Below, one piece after another: positions 1 through 7,692 of a DNA stretch of 17,595 nt (positions are counted from its first letter, which is position 1; the number at the start of each line of letters is the position of its first letter). This stretch comes from Bacteriovoracaceae bacterium UBA7317. GTDB lineage: Bacteria; Bdellovibrionota; Bacteriovoracia; Bacteriovoracales; Bacteriovoracaceae. The stretch lies in contig DKQD01000191.1 of the NCBI GenBank assembly GCA_002474345.1, positions 35,445 to 53,039 on the forward strand, in the 5' to 3' direction. The notes under the pieces were generated by a model. It saw only the letters and a program-made list of their open reading frames with translations. It made no database searches and was not told where the DNA came from. A program made the translations under genes and the position numbers.

Positions 1-112
1 GGTGTCAAAATATAGTAAAAAATAGATTCTTTTACTGATTGAAAAGGTCTCCTACATTGACTAAGCTATAGGTTAATTTTTTCGACGTGGGTACTATATA
101 AAAGAAAGTAAA

Positions 113-133
113 TAAGCTTGCTTAATGATCATT
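113..133. promoter_or_regulatory. Paired palindromes upstream of the sulfur operon
   Basis: Two short perfect inverted repeats lie side by side ahead of the first gene: TAAGC-TT-GCTTA at 113-124 and AATGATCATT at 124-133. An AT-rich stretch (TACTATATA, 92-100) just upstream could serve as a -10 region, although no convincing -35 is seen at the right distance. The placement is compatible with an operator controlling the dioxygenase-molybdoenzyme operon. This is inference only, because short palindromes are common in AT-rich DNA. The rest of 1-181 holds a weak hairpin (arms 14-20 and 30-36) and no gene that can be supported. Confidence 0.22.
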
Positions 134-181
134 TCTAATGGGGAAGTGTATTAACCAGTTCAAAAATTTACTGAAGGTAAA

Positions 182-187
182 AAGGAG
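182..187 (+). promoter_or_regulatory. Ribosome binding site that sets the TTG start of the dioxygenase
   Basis: AAGGAG lies 7 nt before the in-frame TTG at 195. The in-frame ATG at 138 has no purine-rich Shine-Dalgarno sequence ahead of it, and the 19 residues it would add are not part of the ETHE1-type fold. This site therefore favours TTG 195 as the true start. Confidence 0.6.
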
Positions 188-194
188 TTCTTTT

Positions 195-911
195 TTGAAA
201 GTCAAAAGGCACAGGCCCGATGTAGGGGTTCAACAATTTTTTGAAAAAGAAAGCTCAACCTATTCATACCTTCTCTATGATCAGGAAACAGGAGATGGTA
301 TTTTTATTGATCCCGTCTACGAAACCTACGAGAGGGACCTAAAGTGGATAAAGGACCTGGGGATAAAATTACTCTATATATTAGAAACTCATGTTCATGC
401 AGACCATAAGACAGGGTCTTGGGAAATAAAGAAAGCAACGGAGGCCAAAACGTGTCTTAGCGCAACTTCTGGAGTTAAAAATGCAGACCTCCTTTTGGAT
501 GACGGTCAGACTATAGAGTTTGGAAATTTTTCTCTGAAGGCCTTCAATACTCCGGGTCATACAAATGGGTGTATGTCTTATTACGTGGACGGAATGCTTT
601 TCACTGGTGATGCCCTTTTTATAAGAGGCTGCGGAAGAACTGATTTTCAGGAAGGTGACCCGCACACTCTTTTTAAAAGTGTTCGGGACCTTCTTTTTTC
701 TTACCCCGATGAAACTTTAATTTACCCAGGGCATGATTATAAAGGTGTTAGCTTTAGCACTGTTGGCGAAGAAAAAAAATTCAACCCAAGGCTGAAGCTT
801 GATCACTCTGAAGAAGACTTTGTGAAAATAATGAATGGCCTTAATTTGGCTTATCCCAAAAAAATAGATGTTTCTTTACCCCATAACCTGGTTTGTGGAA
901 AAGAGAATTAA
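195..911 (+). CDS. Persulfide dioxygenase (ETHE1-like, metallo-beta-lactamase fold)
   Basis: This is a cytoplasmic mononuclear iron enzyme that by family oxidises glutathione persulfide with O2 to glutathione and sulfite. Numbering is from the TTG start (238 residues, usual family length). The metal motif THVHADH is at 65-71. The expected iron ligands are H66, H122 in TPGHT and D139 in FTGDALF; the 56-residue spacing of the first two equals that in human ETHE1. The ETHE1 signatures RGCGRTDFQ, YPGHDYKG (H180), STVGEEKKFNPRL and LNLAYPKKIDVSLP are all present. They separate it from glyoxalase II and generic beta-lactamase-fold hydrolases. No rhodanese domain is fused. An in-frame ATG at 138 would add 19 residues but lacks a ribosome binding site. 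It is the first gene of a run with the Mo enzyme genes, whose substrate would be the sulfite made here. Family identity is very secure; the electron-rich sulfur source in this cell is unknown. Confidence 0.93.
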   Translation: MKVKRHRPDVGVQQFFEKESSTYSYLLYDQETGDGIFIDPVYETYERDLKWIKDLGIKLLYILETHVHADHKTGSWEIKKATEAKTCLSATSGVKNADLLLDDGQTIEFGNFSLKAFNTPGHTNGCMSYYVDGMLFTGDALFIRGCGRTDFQEGDPHTLFKSVRDLLFSYPDETLIYPGHDYKGVSFSTVGEEKKFNPRLKLDHSEEDFVKIMNGLNLAYPKKIDVSLPHNLVCGKEN

Positions 912-913
912 AG

Positions 914-930
914 TCTTAAAAACTTTAAGA
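914..930 (+). other. Small intergenic hairpin between dioxygenase and Fe-S/NrfD genes
   Basis: TCTTAAA (914-920) and TTTAAGA (924-930) form a perfect 7-bp stem with a 3-nt loop, starting 2 nt after the stop codon. A T5 run follows after GGA. The stem has only two G-C pairs, so it is at most a weak attenuator or mRNA end-protecting element between the first and second genes of the operon. Confidence 0.3.
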
Positions 931-956
931 GGATTTTTAGAAAAGGGAGTCGGCCC

Positions 957-2507
957 ATGAGTTATGGCTTTGTGATTGATAATAGAACTTGTATTGGATG
1001 TCACGCATGCTCGACAGCTTGTAAAAGTGAAAATGATGTCCCTGTGGGGATTAACCGAACTTGGGTAAAATACACCGAAGTCGGTCACTACCCAGAGGTT
1101 AAAAGAGGTTTTCAGGTTACAAGGTGCAACCATTGTGAAAACCCTCCTTGTGTTTCTATCTGTCCTACTGAATCCATGTTTAAAAGAGATAATGGGATTG
1201 TCGACTTTGATCCTGAAGTTTGTATTGGTTGCAAGGGTTGCATCCAGGCCTGTCCTTACGATGCTATAGACATTGATCCTGTAACAAGCTCCGCCTCGAA
1301 GTGTAACTTTTGTGCTCATAGAACAGAGGTCGGTCTAGAGCCTGCTTGTGTCGTGGTCTGCCCGACTCATTCAATTATTGCGGGCGACATGAAGGATAAG
1401 GAAGCTGAAATCTCCAAGGTCTTAAAAAAGAACCCAGTGAGTGTTCGAAAGCCAGAGCAGGGCACATCACCAAAACTCTTTTATATCGAGGGAGATGCTG
1501 TCTCTTTAACTCCAACGTCGACTACTTTAGGCCAAGACTTCATGTGGTCCGAACGGATTAGTGAACAGAATTCCTGCGGTCCCATGGAAGGCCAAAATGT
1601 TATTGCTTCAACTCATATGACTCAAGTTGCCTACAACGCCCAACATAAAATTCATTGGCATTGGCCAGTGCCTGCTTACTTTGTCACAAAAGGTATTGGA
1701 ACGGGCCTTTTTATGCTTCTCTCTCTCTTTTTTGGGTTGGGGTGGCTTCCTTTTAATAGAGAGGCGGCTTTGGCCATTACCGGGAGCAGCCTCTTTTTCA
1801 TTTTAGCAACGACAGCTCTTTTGGTCCTTGATTTAGAACACCCTAAGAGGTTCCTCTATATAATCTTCAGACCTCAATGGAAAAGTTGGTTAACGAGGGG
1901 GGCATTCATCCTCATCGCCTTTTCCACATTAACAGGGCTTTGGTTCACTCTAGAGTTCTTTTATTGGTTTAGGGAAGTGCCATCGCCAATTTGGCTGCAG
2001 TCATCAAGACCTTGGGTTTACTTTTTAGGTTTCCTTTTAGGAACTGCAAGCTCTGTTTATACGGCCTTCTTATTTGGTCAAGCGGAAGGAAGAGATTTAT
2101 GGCAATCACCTCTTTTCCCTTTTCATCTTATTATTCACAGTTTCATGAGTGGAAGCGCTTTTATTCTCATGCTAAGTCCTTTCATTCCTCTAGGTCCGGC
2201 TTTTGCTTTTTCAATGAAAAATATCATGATGGTCACCCTTTTTATAGACCTCCTCCTTATTTGGAGCGAATTTAGCATGAGCCATGCAAGTGAAGTTGCT
2301 ACAAGGGCAGCGAAGGATATTACGCAAGGTTCTTTTCAAAACCTTTTTTGGGTGGGGGCCATCTTTATAGGTCACTGCCTTCCTCTTCTTCTTGGAGCGG
2401 GTCGGCTACCTTACTTTGAGTTTGTTGGGCCGCTTGGTTTGATTATTGGGTTGTTTTGTTATGAGTATGCTTATGTTGTGGCCCCACAAAAAGTACCAAA
2501 CAGTTGA
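957..2507 (+). CDS. Fused four-cluster ferredoxin / NrfD-type quinone-interacting membrane subunit
   Basis: This single 516-residue polypeptide joins an electron-transfer subunit (DmsB/PsrB/SoeB type) to a membrane anchor (NrfD/PsrC/SoeC type). Sixteen cysteines in four quartets bind four [4Fe-4S] clusters: C12/15/18/22, C57/60/65/69, C89/92/95/99 and C116/119/131/135. A linker (about 137-235) follows. Then come about eight hydrophobic helices (about 241-510), as in NrfD/PsrC, including a DLEHPKRF segment followed by PQWKSWLTRGA. There is no signal peptide, so the ferredoxin part should lie in the cytoplasm beside the next gene's Mo subunit and pass electrons to quinone in the membrane. GGGAG sits 7 nt before the ATG. 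The gap to the Mo gene is 55 nt. Direction of electron flow cannot be read from sequence; the dioxygenase next door argues for sulfite oxidation. Dms-, Psr- or Soe-type naming is uncertain. Confidence 0.88.
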   Translation: MSYGFVIDNRTCIGCHACSTACKSENDVPVGINRTWVKYTEVGHYPEVKRGFQVTRCNHCENPPCVSICPTESMFKRDNGIVDFDPEVCIGCKGCIQACPYDAIDIDPVTSSASKCNFCAHRTEVGLEPACVVVCPTHSIIAGDMKDKEAEISKVLKKNPVSVRKPEQGTSPKLFYIEGDAVSLTPTSTTLGQDFMWSERISEQNSCGPMEGQNVIASTHMTQVAYNAQHKIHWHWPVPAYFVTKGIGTGLFMLLSLFFGLGWLPFNREAALAITGSSLFFILATTALLVLDLEHPKRFLYIIFRPQWKSWLTRGAFILIAFSTLTGLWFTLEFFYWFREVPSPIWLQSSRPWVYFLGFLLGTASSVYTAFLFGQAEGRDLWQSPLFPFHLIIHSFMSGSAFILMLSPFIPLGPAFAFSMKNIMMVTLFIDLLLIWSEFSMSHASEVATRAAKDITQGSFQNLFWVGAIFIGHCLPLLLGAGRLPYFEFVGPLGLIIGLFCYEYAYVVAPQKVPNS

Positions 2508-2562
2508 TTGAAAGCAAGAGAGTAGAGAGTATTGAGGGTCAAAGATCAAATAGGGTAAGAGT

Positions 2563-5343
2563 ATGAGTTCAAAAATAAAAATGTTAAACGTTTTGCAAGA
2601 TGATGGACGGATGACAAGTTATCCTCCAGAGGAATTATGGGAAAAGTGGACGGAATATGAATCGAGGGCCTGGCCTAAGAAAGTTGAAAAAACCTATAAG
2701 CTTATTCCTACCGTTTGCTTTAATTGTGAGAGCGCTTGTGGCCTCCTTGCCTATGTTGATACAAAAAACTATGAAATAAGAAAATTTGAAGGAAACCCTT
2801 TGCACCCAGGTTCCAGAGGACGAAACTGTGCCAAAGGACCTGCGACCCATAATCAGGTTTATGACCCTGAACGTATTCTTTACCCCTTAAAGAGGGTGGG
2901 TAAGAGGGGCGAAGGCAAGTGGAAGAGGATTTCCTGGGACCAGGCCTTGGATGAAATCGGGACCAAGATGAGAGAGAGCCGCCAAAAGAGGCGGGATGGA
3001 ATCATGTATCATGTTGGAAGGCCTGGTGAAGACCACTATGCCAACCGTTGCATTGTCGCTTGGGGAGTTGATGGGCATAACAGCCATACAAATGTTTGTT
3101 CTGCTAACGCTCGTCTGGGTTATTATTTATGGAGTGGATTTGACAGACCAAGTCCTGATCATGCTCACGCAAAAGTTATTCTTCTCATATCGGCACACTT
3201 AGAAAGTGGACACTACTTCAACCCTCATGCTCAAAGAATCATGGAGGGAAAAATGAAAGGGGCCAAAATTATAACCTTGGACCCACGTTTAAGTAATACG
3301 GCCAGTAAAAGTGACCTTTGGTTATCAACTTGGCCTGGAAGTGAACCTGTTCTTCTTTTGGCCATTGCCAATTATCTTATTCAAAATGACCTTTATGATA
3401 AAACCTTTGTCGAAAAATGGGTTAATTGGCAAGACAGCTTAAGCTTCTTTTTAGATAAGGGTGATAAGCTTGCCGATACTGAGGACTTAAAGGGGCTCAG
3501 GAAAAGCTGGCAAGAGCAAAGGGAAGAGAAAGGAAAAGAAAAGTGGGCCTTTGAATTTTCTCACTTTGAAACCTTTTTAAAAATTCTTTATCAGGACTTT
3601 ACTCTCGAAAGGGCCGCCAAGGAGGCCCAAATTCCTCTGGATTCGGTTGTTGAAGCTGCCAAAATTATTTCGGAATCGGAAGGACGGTTGGCCGCCCACA
3701 CCTGGAGGTCAGCGAGTATTGGAAACTTAGGTGGTTGGCAAGTGGCCCGGTGCCTTTTCTTTTTAAATGTCCTCACGGGAAGTGTAGGAACAAAGGGTGG
3801 AACTTCAGGGAATTCCTGGAATAAATTCACTCCAAAACCTTTTAAGAGCCCACCTCAACTTGATTGTTGGAATGAGCTTCACCTTCCCCATGAATGGCCA
3901 TTTGCCCATTACGAAATGAGTTTCCTCCTCCCTCACTTTTTAGAAGAGGGGAGAGGAGATATTGATGTCTATTTCACAAGAGTCTACAACCCTCTTTGGA
4001 CAAACCCTGATGGGTTTAGCTGGATGAGGGTTTTAAAAGACGAAGAAAAAATGAAGTGCACTGTCGCTATGACACCCACTTGGAATGAATCGGCTTGGTT
4101 TTCTGACTATGTCCTCCCTATGGGGCATGGTGGAGAGAGGCACGACCTTATGAGTCAGGAAACCCATTCAAGTCAGTGGATCTCTTTCAGGCAGCCTGTT
4201 CAAAGAGTCGCAAGAGAAAAAGATGGTGAAAAAATAAAGTTTACCTATGAAGCAAATCCCGGTGAAGTATGGGAAGAAAATGAGTTTTGGGTTGAAGTCT
4301 CAGGTCGCATGGATCCAGATGGATCTATGGGGATAAGGGAGCACTTTGAAAGTCTTGAAAGACCTGGTGAGCTTGTGAGTCAGGATGAGTATTGGGGCTG
4401 GATCTTTAATCATTCGGTTCCAGGTCTCCCTGAAGTGGCCAAAGAAAAAGGAATGACTCCTCTTGAATACATGAAAAAAATTGGTGCTTTTGAGATTAAA
4501 AAAGATAATTACAAGCCCTATGAAAAGGATGGTTTTAAAACTCCCAGTAAAAAACTGGAGTTTTTTAGCCAGACTGTGAATGATTGGGGTTGGCCTGAAA
4601 AGGAATACATTATTCCATGGAATTTAAAAAGCCATGTCCACCCCGACCATATTAAAAGGGAAAAAGGTGAGATGCTTCTTCTTCCAAACTTTAGGTTGCC
4701 GACTTTGATCCACTCCCGAAGTGCAAATGCCAAGTGGCTTTATGAGATAAGCCACCGAAACCCAGTTTGGATCCATCCTGAGGACGCAAATAGGTTAGGC
4801 ATTCAATCGGGGGACCTTTTAAAAGTTGAAACAGAAATTGGTCACTTTGTCGACAAGGCCTGGGTGACTGAGGGAATTAAGCCAGGTGTTGTGGCCTGTT
4901 CCCACCACTTAGGGCGTTGGCGTTTAAGTGAATCGGAAAATATTGGAAAGGGGATGGCCAATCTTGTCGAACTTAAAGAAGATGAGAAAGGCCACCACAG
5001 GTTAAAAGTAAAAGAGCAAGGAGGCCCTTGGAAAAGTAGTGACCCGGATACTGAGAGGATTTGGTGGAAAGAAGTGGGAGTCCATCAAAATTTAACCCAT
5101 GGTGTTCACCCGGATCCCCATAGCGGTGCCCATTGTTGGCTTCAGCGCGCTGTCTCTGTTGAGAAGGCGGGTCCCAATGACCACTACGGAGACGTTTTTG
5201 TCGACTCCGAAAAATCAAAGCAAGTCTATAAGGAATGGTGTAATTTAACTAGAAGTGCAAAAGATCATTCTCCTGATGGAACGAGGAGACCTCTATGGTT
5301 TAAGAGACCTCTCAAGCCAAAAGAATCGGCTTACTCTCTATAG
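2563..5343 (+). CDS. Molybdopterin oxidoreductase catalytic subunit, SoeA-like (probable sulfite dehydrogenase)
   Basis: A 926-residue DMSO-reductase-family enzyme. The N-terminal [4Fe-4S] site is C52-x2-C55-x3-C59-x29-C89, followed by the family Lys (K91). The bis-MGD domains follow: ISWDQALDEIG (about 123-133), then a segment with C179 in TNVCSANARLG as the likely Mo-ligating cysteine, as in the polysulfide/thiosulfate reductase and SoeA groups. ITLDPRLS and the C-terminal dinucleotide-binding domain (about 700-800, with ISHRNPVWIHPEDA) are also present. There is no twin-arginine signal, unlike periplasmic PhsA/PsrA, so it should work in the cytoplasm; this, the length, the fused Fe-S/NrfD partner and the upstream sulfite-producing dioxygenase fit a SoeABC-type sulfite:quinone oxidoreductase. 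Cytoplasmic polysulfide or thiosulfate reduction remains possible. Spacing to the chaperone gene is 34 nt. Confidence 0.85.
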   Translation: MSSKIKMLNVLQDDGRMTSYPPEELWEKWTEYESRAWPKKVEKTYKLIPTVCFNCESACGLLAYVDTKNYEIRKFEGNPLHPGSRGRNCAKGPATHNQVYDPERILYPLKRVGKRGEGKWKRISWDQALDEIGTKMRESRQKRRDGIMYHVGRPGEDHYANRCIVAWGVDGHNSHTNVCSANARLGYYLWSGFDRPSPDHAHAKVILLISAHLESGHYFNPHAQRIMEGKMKGAKIITLDPRLSNTASKSDLWLSTWPGSEPVLLLAIANYLIQNDLYDKTFVEKWVNWQDSLSFFLDKGDKLADTEDLKGLRKSWQEQREEKGKEKWAFEFSHFETFLKILYQDFTLERAAKEAQIPLDSVVEAAKIISESEGRLAAHTWRSASIGNLGGWQVARCLFFLNVLTGSVGTKGGTSGNSWNKFTPKPFKSPPQLDCWNELHLPHEWPFAHYEMSFLLPHFLEEGRGDIDVYFTRVYNPLWTNPDGFSWMRVLKDEEKMKCTVAMTPTWNESAWFSDYVLPMGHGGERHDLMSQETHSSQWISFRQPVQRVAREKDGEKIKFTYEANPGEVWEENEFWVEVSGRMDPDGSMGIREHFESLERPGELVSQDEYWGWIFNHSVPGLPEVAKEKGMTPLEYMKKIGAFEIKKDNYKPYEKDGFKTPSKKLEFFSQTVNDWGWPEKEYIIPWNLKSHVHPDHIKREKGEMLLLPNFRLPTLIHSRSANAKWLYEISHRNPVWIHPEDANRLGIQSGDLLKVETEIGHFVDKAWVTEGIKPGVVACSHHLGRWRLSESENIGKGMANLVELKEDEKGHHRLKVKEQGGPWKSSDPDTERIWWKEVGVHQNLTHGVHPDPHSGAHCWLQRAVSVEKAGPNDHYGDVFVDSEKSKQVYKEWCNLTRSAKDHSPDGTRRPLWFKRPLKPKESAYSL

Positions 5344-5377
5344 GAAAGAGAACGAGTAAGTCTTTGGGAAAAATTGA

Positions 5378-6355
5378 ATGGAAAAGAGAGATTTAGAAAC
5401 TGTTCAGTACTATGAAACAGTTGGGCAAGTTTTTTTAGGGCTTCCGGGGAGCTCACCCTTAAAGCTTTTAAAAGAGTTGAATCAATCAAATGGTGGGATA
5501 ACTGAAGAAGATTTTTTTTGCTCTCACTATGAAACTTTTGGGAGGCAATGGCCTCCTTACCATAGCGTCTTTTGGAGCCTCGATGAGGAAAAAGATTATT
5601 TCCGTTCCCATCTTTTTTCCTTTTTTGAAGATGAAGACGATTTTAAAAAGAGGCCGGAATTTAAAAAAGAATCACCTGATCATATTGGCCTTCATTTCCT
5701 CTTCCTTTCTCACCTTTTAAGGAGAGAGCTTGAAGCCCCTTCCAACAAAACCCTAAGGAAGCGTCAGCATTTTTTTGATTCTTACCTTTTCCCTTTTTGT
5801 AAGTTCTTTCTTCTAACCTTGGAAAAGGAGTCCGCTTGCCTCTTTGGAGTTTTGGCAAAGGATCTTTTTAAAAAAATGATGGATGATTTTAAAGGACCTT
5901 CTAGTAATTATTCACCTCCTGAATCTGTCTATCAGGAAGCTCCATACACAGGGACAGTGGTGCCAGCACCTTCTCTTTTTAGTAAAGATCTAGGCCTTAA
6001 AGACATGACGGCTTACCTATTAAATCCAAGTAAAGTAGGTTTTTTCCTTGGGCAAAAAGGTCTTAGAGATTGTGCAAGGTCATGTGAAGTACCCATTGGC
6101 TTTGGGAAGCGTGGAGAAACTCTTTTGCAACTTTTTTATACATCTTTGGATTTTGAAAAGTTAGGGGCTTTGCTAGAGGCCTTAAAAAGAGAGGTTCAAA
6201 CGTGGATTCTTTTTTATAAAAAGAAAAAAGAGGAGCTCCAAGCTTTTTCTTCTTACTGGGATATTTTAATTGGAAGGTCAAAGAGGGCCTTGAACTTTAT
6301 TAATGAAGTGAAACTTGTTTCAGAAACAAAAGGTCATGACCCGATAAGCTTTTAG
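5378..6355 (+). CDS. TorD-family molybdoenzyme chaperone with long C-terminal extension
   Basis: A 325-residue cytoplasmic protein; TorD/DmsD chaperones are normally about 200. The first ~170 residues show the family pattern: YETFGRQWPPYHSVFW (51-66), the PDHI motif at 100-103 followed by a helix HFLFLSHLLR, then FFDSYLFPF and a helix ending in FGVLAKDLF. Such proteins bind their molybdoenzyme before cofactor insertion, and the Mo gene is 34 nt upstream, so that enzyme is the probable client. Residues about 205-325 are an extra helical region (AYLLNPSKVGFFLGQKGLRDCARS, Lys-rich helix near 265-290) absent from classical TorD. GGGAA precedes the ATG at good distance. The gene ends only 2 nt from the stop of the convergent small gene. 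Family call is good; the role of the extension is unknown. Confidence 0.78.
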   Translation: MEKRDLETVQYYETVGQVFLGLPGSSPLKLLKELNQSNGGITEEDFFCSHYETFGRQWPPYHSVFWSLDEEKDYFRSHLFSFFEDEDDFKKRPEFKKESPDHIGLHFLFLSHLLRRELEAPSNKTLRKRQHFFDSYLFPFCKFFLLTLEKESACLFGVLAKDLFKKMMDDFKGPSSNYSPPESVYQEAPYTGTVVPAPSLFSKDLGLKDMTAYLLNPSKVGFFLGQKGLRDCARSCEVPIGFGKRGETLLQLFYTSLDFEKLGALLEALKREVQTWILFYKKKKEELQAFSSYWDILIGRSKRALNFINEVKLVSETKGHDPISF

Positions 6356-6357
6356 TT

Positions 6358-6810
6358 CTAAGCATTTTGATTTTTTGGAAAACAAAACTTTTGAATCCCT
6401 TTCATTAACCTTTGGCAGGATGGGTTGTCTGGATGGTTTGCTTTTTTACATTTTTCAACACCCCAGTGAATTGTATCTAAAAGCTTCTGACGATCTTCTT
6501 TAGGAACGCCTTTGCAAAAGCCTTCTTCTCTCTTTCCGTGATCCAAACAGCTTCCTAAAAAATAATGGGTGCCTATCTGACAAGTTAGGTCTTCGCCACA
6601 GGCCATATTCTTTTTTAAAGAGTGGGTGACGCACTCAGAAACGCTGTGCTTTCCACCCCACTCTTGGCCTTCCTTTTTCATTTTATTTGCGAGTTCATCC
6701 ATTTTTTCTGCATTTTGAGTCAGCCAAAAGTAACCAAATCCAAGTGCGGCAAGAACGGCCATCGAAATAACGGAAAAAACGATAATGAGGACTTTCGTAT
6801 CTTTTTTCAT
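6358..6810 (-). CDS. Membrane-anchored periplasmic protein with eight regularly spaced cysteines
   Basis: I do not recognise this 150-residue protein. Residues 1-6 are basic and charged, 7-30 form one hydrophobic segment (signal anchor, or an uncleaved signal peptide without a lipobox), and the rest should face the periplasm. Cysteines are at 60, 71, 77, 88, 99, 121, 132 and 143. Except for one step of 6, all steps are 11 or 22 residues, so C-x10-C is repeated. On helices these cysteines would fall on one face, suggesting disulfide-linked helical hairpins reminiscent of CHCH (twin CX9C) proteins, with different spacing. AAAGG lies ahead of the ATG on the minus strand. It is transcribed away from the HugZ-like gene and runs into the TorD-like gene. 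No enzymatic motif is seen. Confidence 0.72.
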   Translation of the reverse strand: MKKDTKVLIIVFSVISMAVLAALGFGYFWLTQNAEKMDELANKMKKEGQEWGGKHSVSECVTHSLKKNMACGEDLTCQIGTHYFLGSCLDHGKREEGFCKGVPKEDRQKLLDTIHWGVEKCKKANHPDNPSCQRLMKGIQKFCFPKNQNA

Positions 6811-6935
6811 GAGAAACCTTTTGGCCTGTAAGAGGTTTTTTAAAATTAACGATTCTCTGTTAGCTAAAAAAATGATTTATTGGAATCTAAAATATACGAT
6901 TCATGAACTTTAAGTCAAAGCTAGTGGGATAGAAA
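6811..6935. promoter_or_regulatory. Divergent intergenic region for the eight-Cys and HugZ-like genes
   Basis: These 125 nt must hold the promoters of two divergent genes. ACGATTC occurs twice as a direct repeat (near 6850 and 6897) with the complement GAATC between them, and TTAGCTAA is a perfect palindrome near 6860. No -35/-10 pair stands out. A shared regulator site is possible but not demonstrated. Confidence 0.3.
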
Positions 6936-7658
6936 ATGAAAGAGGAAGGCAAAGTTTTATTAGCAAAGAAAGTTTTAAGGAACCGCGATGTGGGAGTTCT
7001 TTCAACGCTTCACGGTGTAGAAGGGGAGCTTTTTCCATATGGATCAATATGCCCCTTCATATCAACCAGTGAAAGTAAGTTGGTCATTCTTATAAGTAGT
7101 ATTGCACTCCATACCAAAAATATTCTTGAAAATGAGAGAGTAGGGTTTACGGTTTTTGATATGGAGGCAAAAAATAAGCAGGCGGCCAGTCGAGTTTCCT
7201 TAATGGGAAAGGCATGGAAAGTTGACCCAAAAAAGAGGAGTGATTACAAAGAAATAAAAGAGCGCTACCTTACTTTTTTTCCTGAAGCAAAGCGCTACTT
7301 TGAAGCCCACGATTTCAACTTTTACGAAATAACTCCGGACAAAGTTCATTTTATCGAAACCTTTGGAAAAATTTTTACTTTTACGGGCAGTGGTTTTATA
7401 AATGAAGCGGCTTTTTCTGAAATGGAAGAAAAAGAAGCAGTCTCACACATGAATCAAGATCATAAAAGTTTTCTCGTAAAGCTAGTGTCAATTTTAGAAC
7501 TCCGAAATGGAATAAAGCATGAAGATGAGGTCAGAGTTCTTAGAATTAACAGAGAAGGTTTTTTTCTTTGGCTTAGAGGTCAAATTAATTATGTTTCATT
7601 TAAGAATTCTGTAAACTCTTTCGGAGAGTTGAGAACAGCTTTTAAAGACCTCATTTAG
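6936..7658 (+). CDS. HugZ-like pyridoxamine-phosphate-oxidase-fold protein with DUF2470 domain
   Basis: A 240-residue soluble protein. Residues about 8-150 match the split-barrel PPOX fold of the HugZ/CREG-type group: GVLST (20-24), PYGSICPF (34-41), LISSIALHTKNI (52-63), SRVSLMGKAW (85-94), a RYLTFFPEAKRYFE-like segment and FNFYEITPDKVHFIETFGKIF (from 128). Residues about 163-240 are the DUF2470 domain, with the conserved HMNQDH at 171-176. Family members bind FMN or heme; HugZ proteins open heme to release iron. Which ligand applies here is not decided by sequence. The ribosome binding site is weak (GGGAT). It stands alone, diverging from the eight-Cys gene and converging on the TauE gene with 34 nt between stops. 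No heme uptake gene is adjacent, so a link to iron use is only by family. Confidence 0.85.
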   Translation: MKEEGKVLLAKKVLRNRDVGVLSTLHGVEGELFPYGSICPFISTSESKLVILISSIALHTKNILENERVGFTVFDMEAKNKQAASRVSLMGKAWKVDPKKRSDYKEIKERYLTFFPEAKRYFEAHDFNFYEITPDKVHFIETFGKIFTFTGSGFINEAAFSEMEEKEAVSHMNQDHKSFLVKLVSILELRNGIKHEDEVRVLRINREGFFLWLRGQINYVSFKNSVNSFGELRTAFKDLI

Positions 7659-7692
7659 ATCTTTCTTTAAATCTTTCATTATTTATTGTTTT

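Noticed and set aside
14..36. Hairpin AGTAAAA/TTTTACT as a terminator of an upstream gene
   Set aside because: Only AT-rich pairs, a 9-nt loop and no T-run after it on the plus strand.
138..194. ATG at 138 as start of the persulfide dioxygenase
   Set aside because: It has no ribosome binding site and adds residues outside the family fold, while TTG 195 has AAGGAG at ideal spacing.
876..1319. Minus-strand frame of 147 codons over the Fe-S domain
   Set aside because: Antisense shadow of the cysteine quartets; no ribosome binding site or recognisable domain.
6332..6341. GGTCATGACC palindrome at the end of the TorD-like gene
   Set aside because: Short palindrome inside coding sequence; no sign of function.
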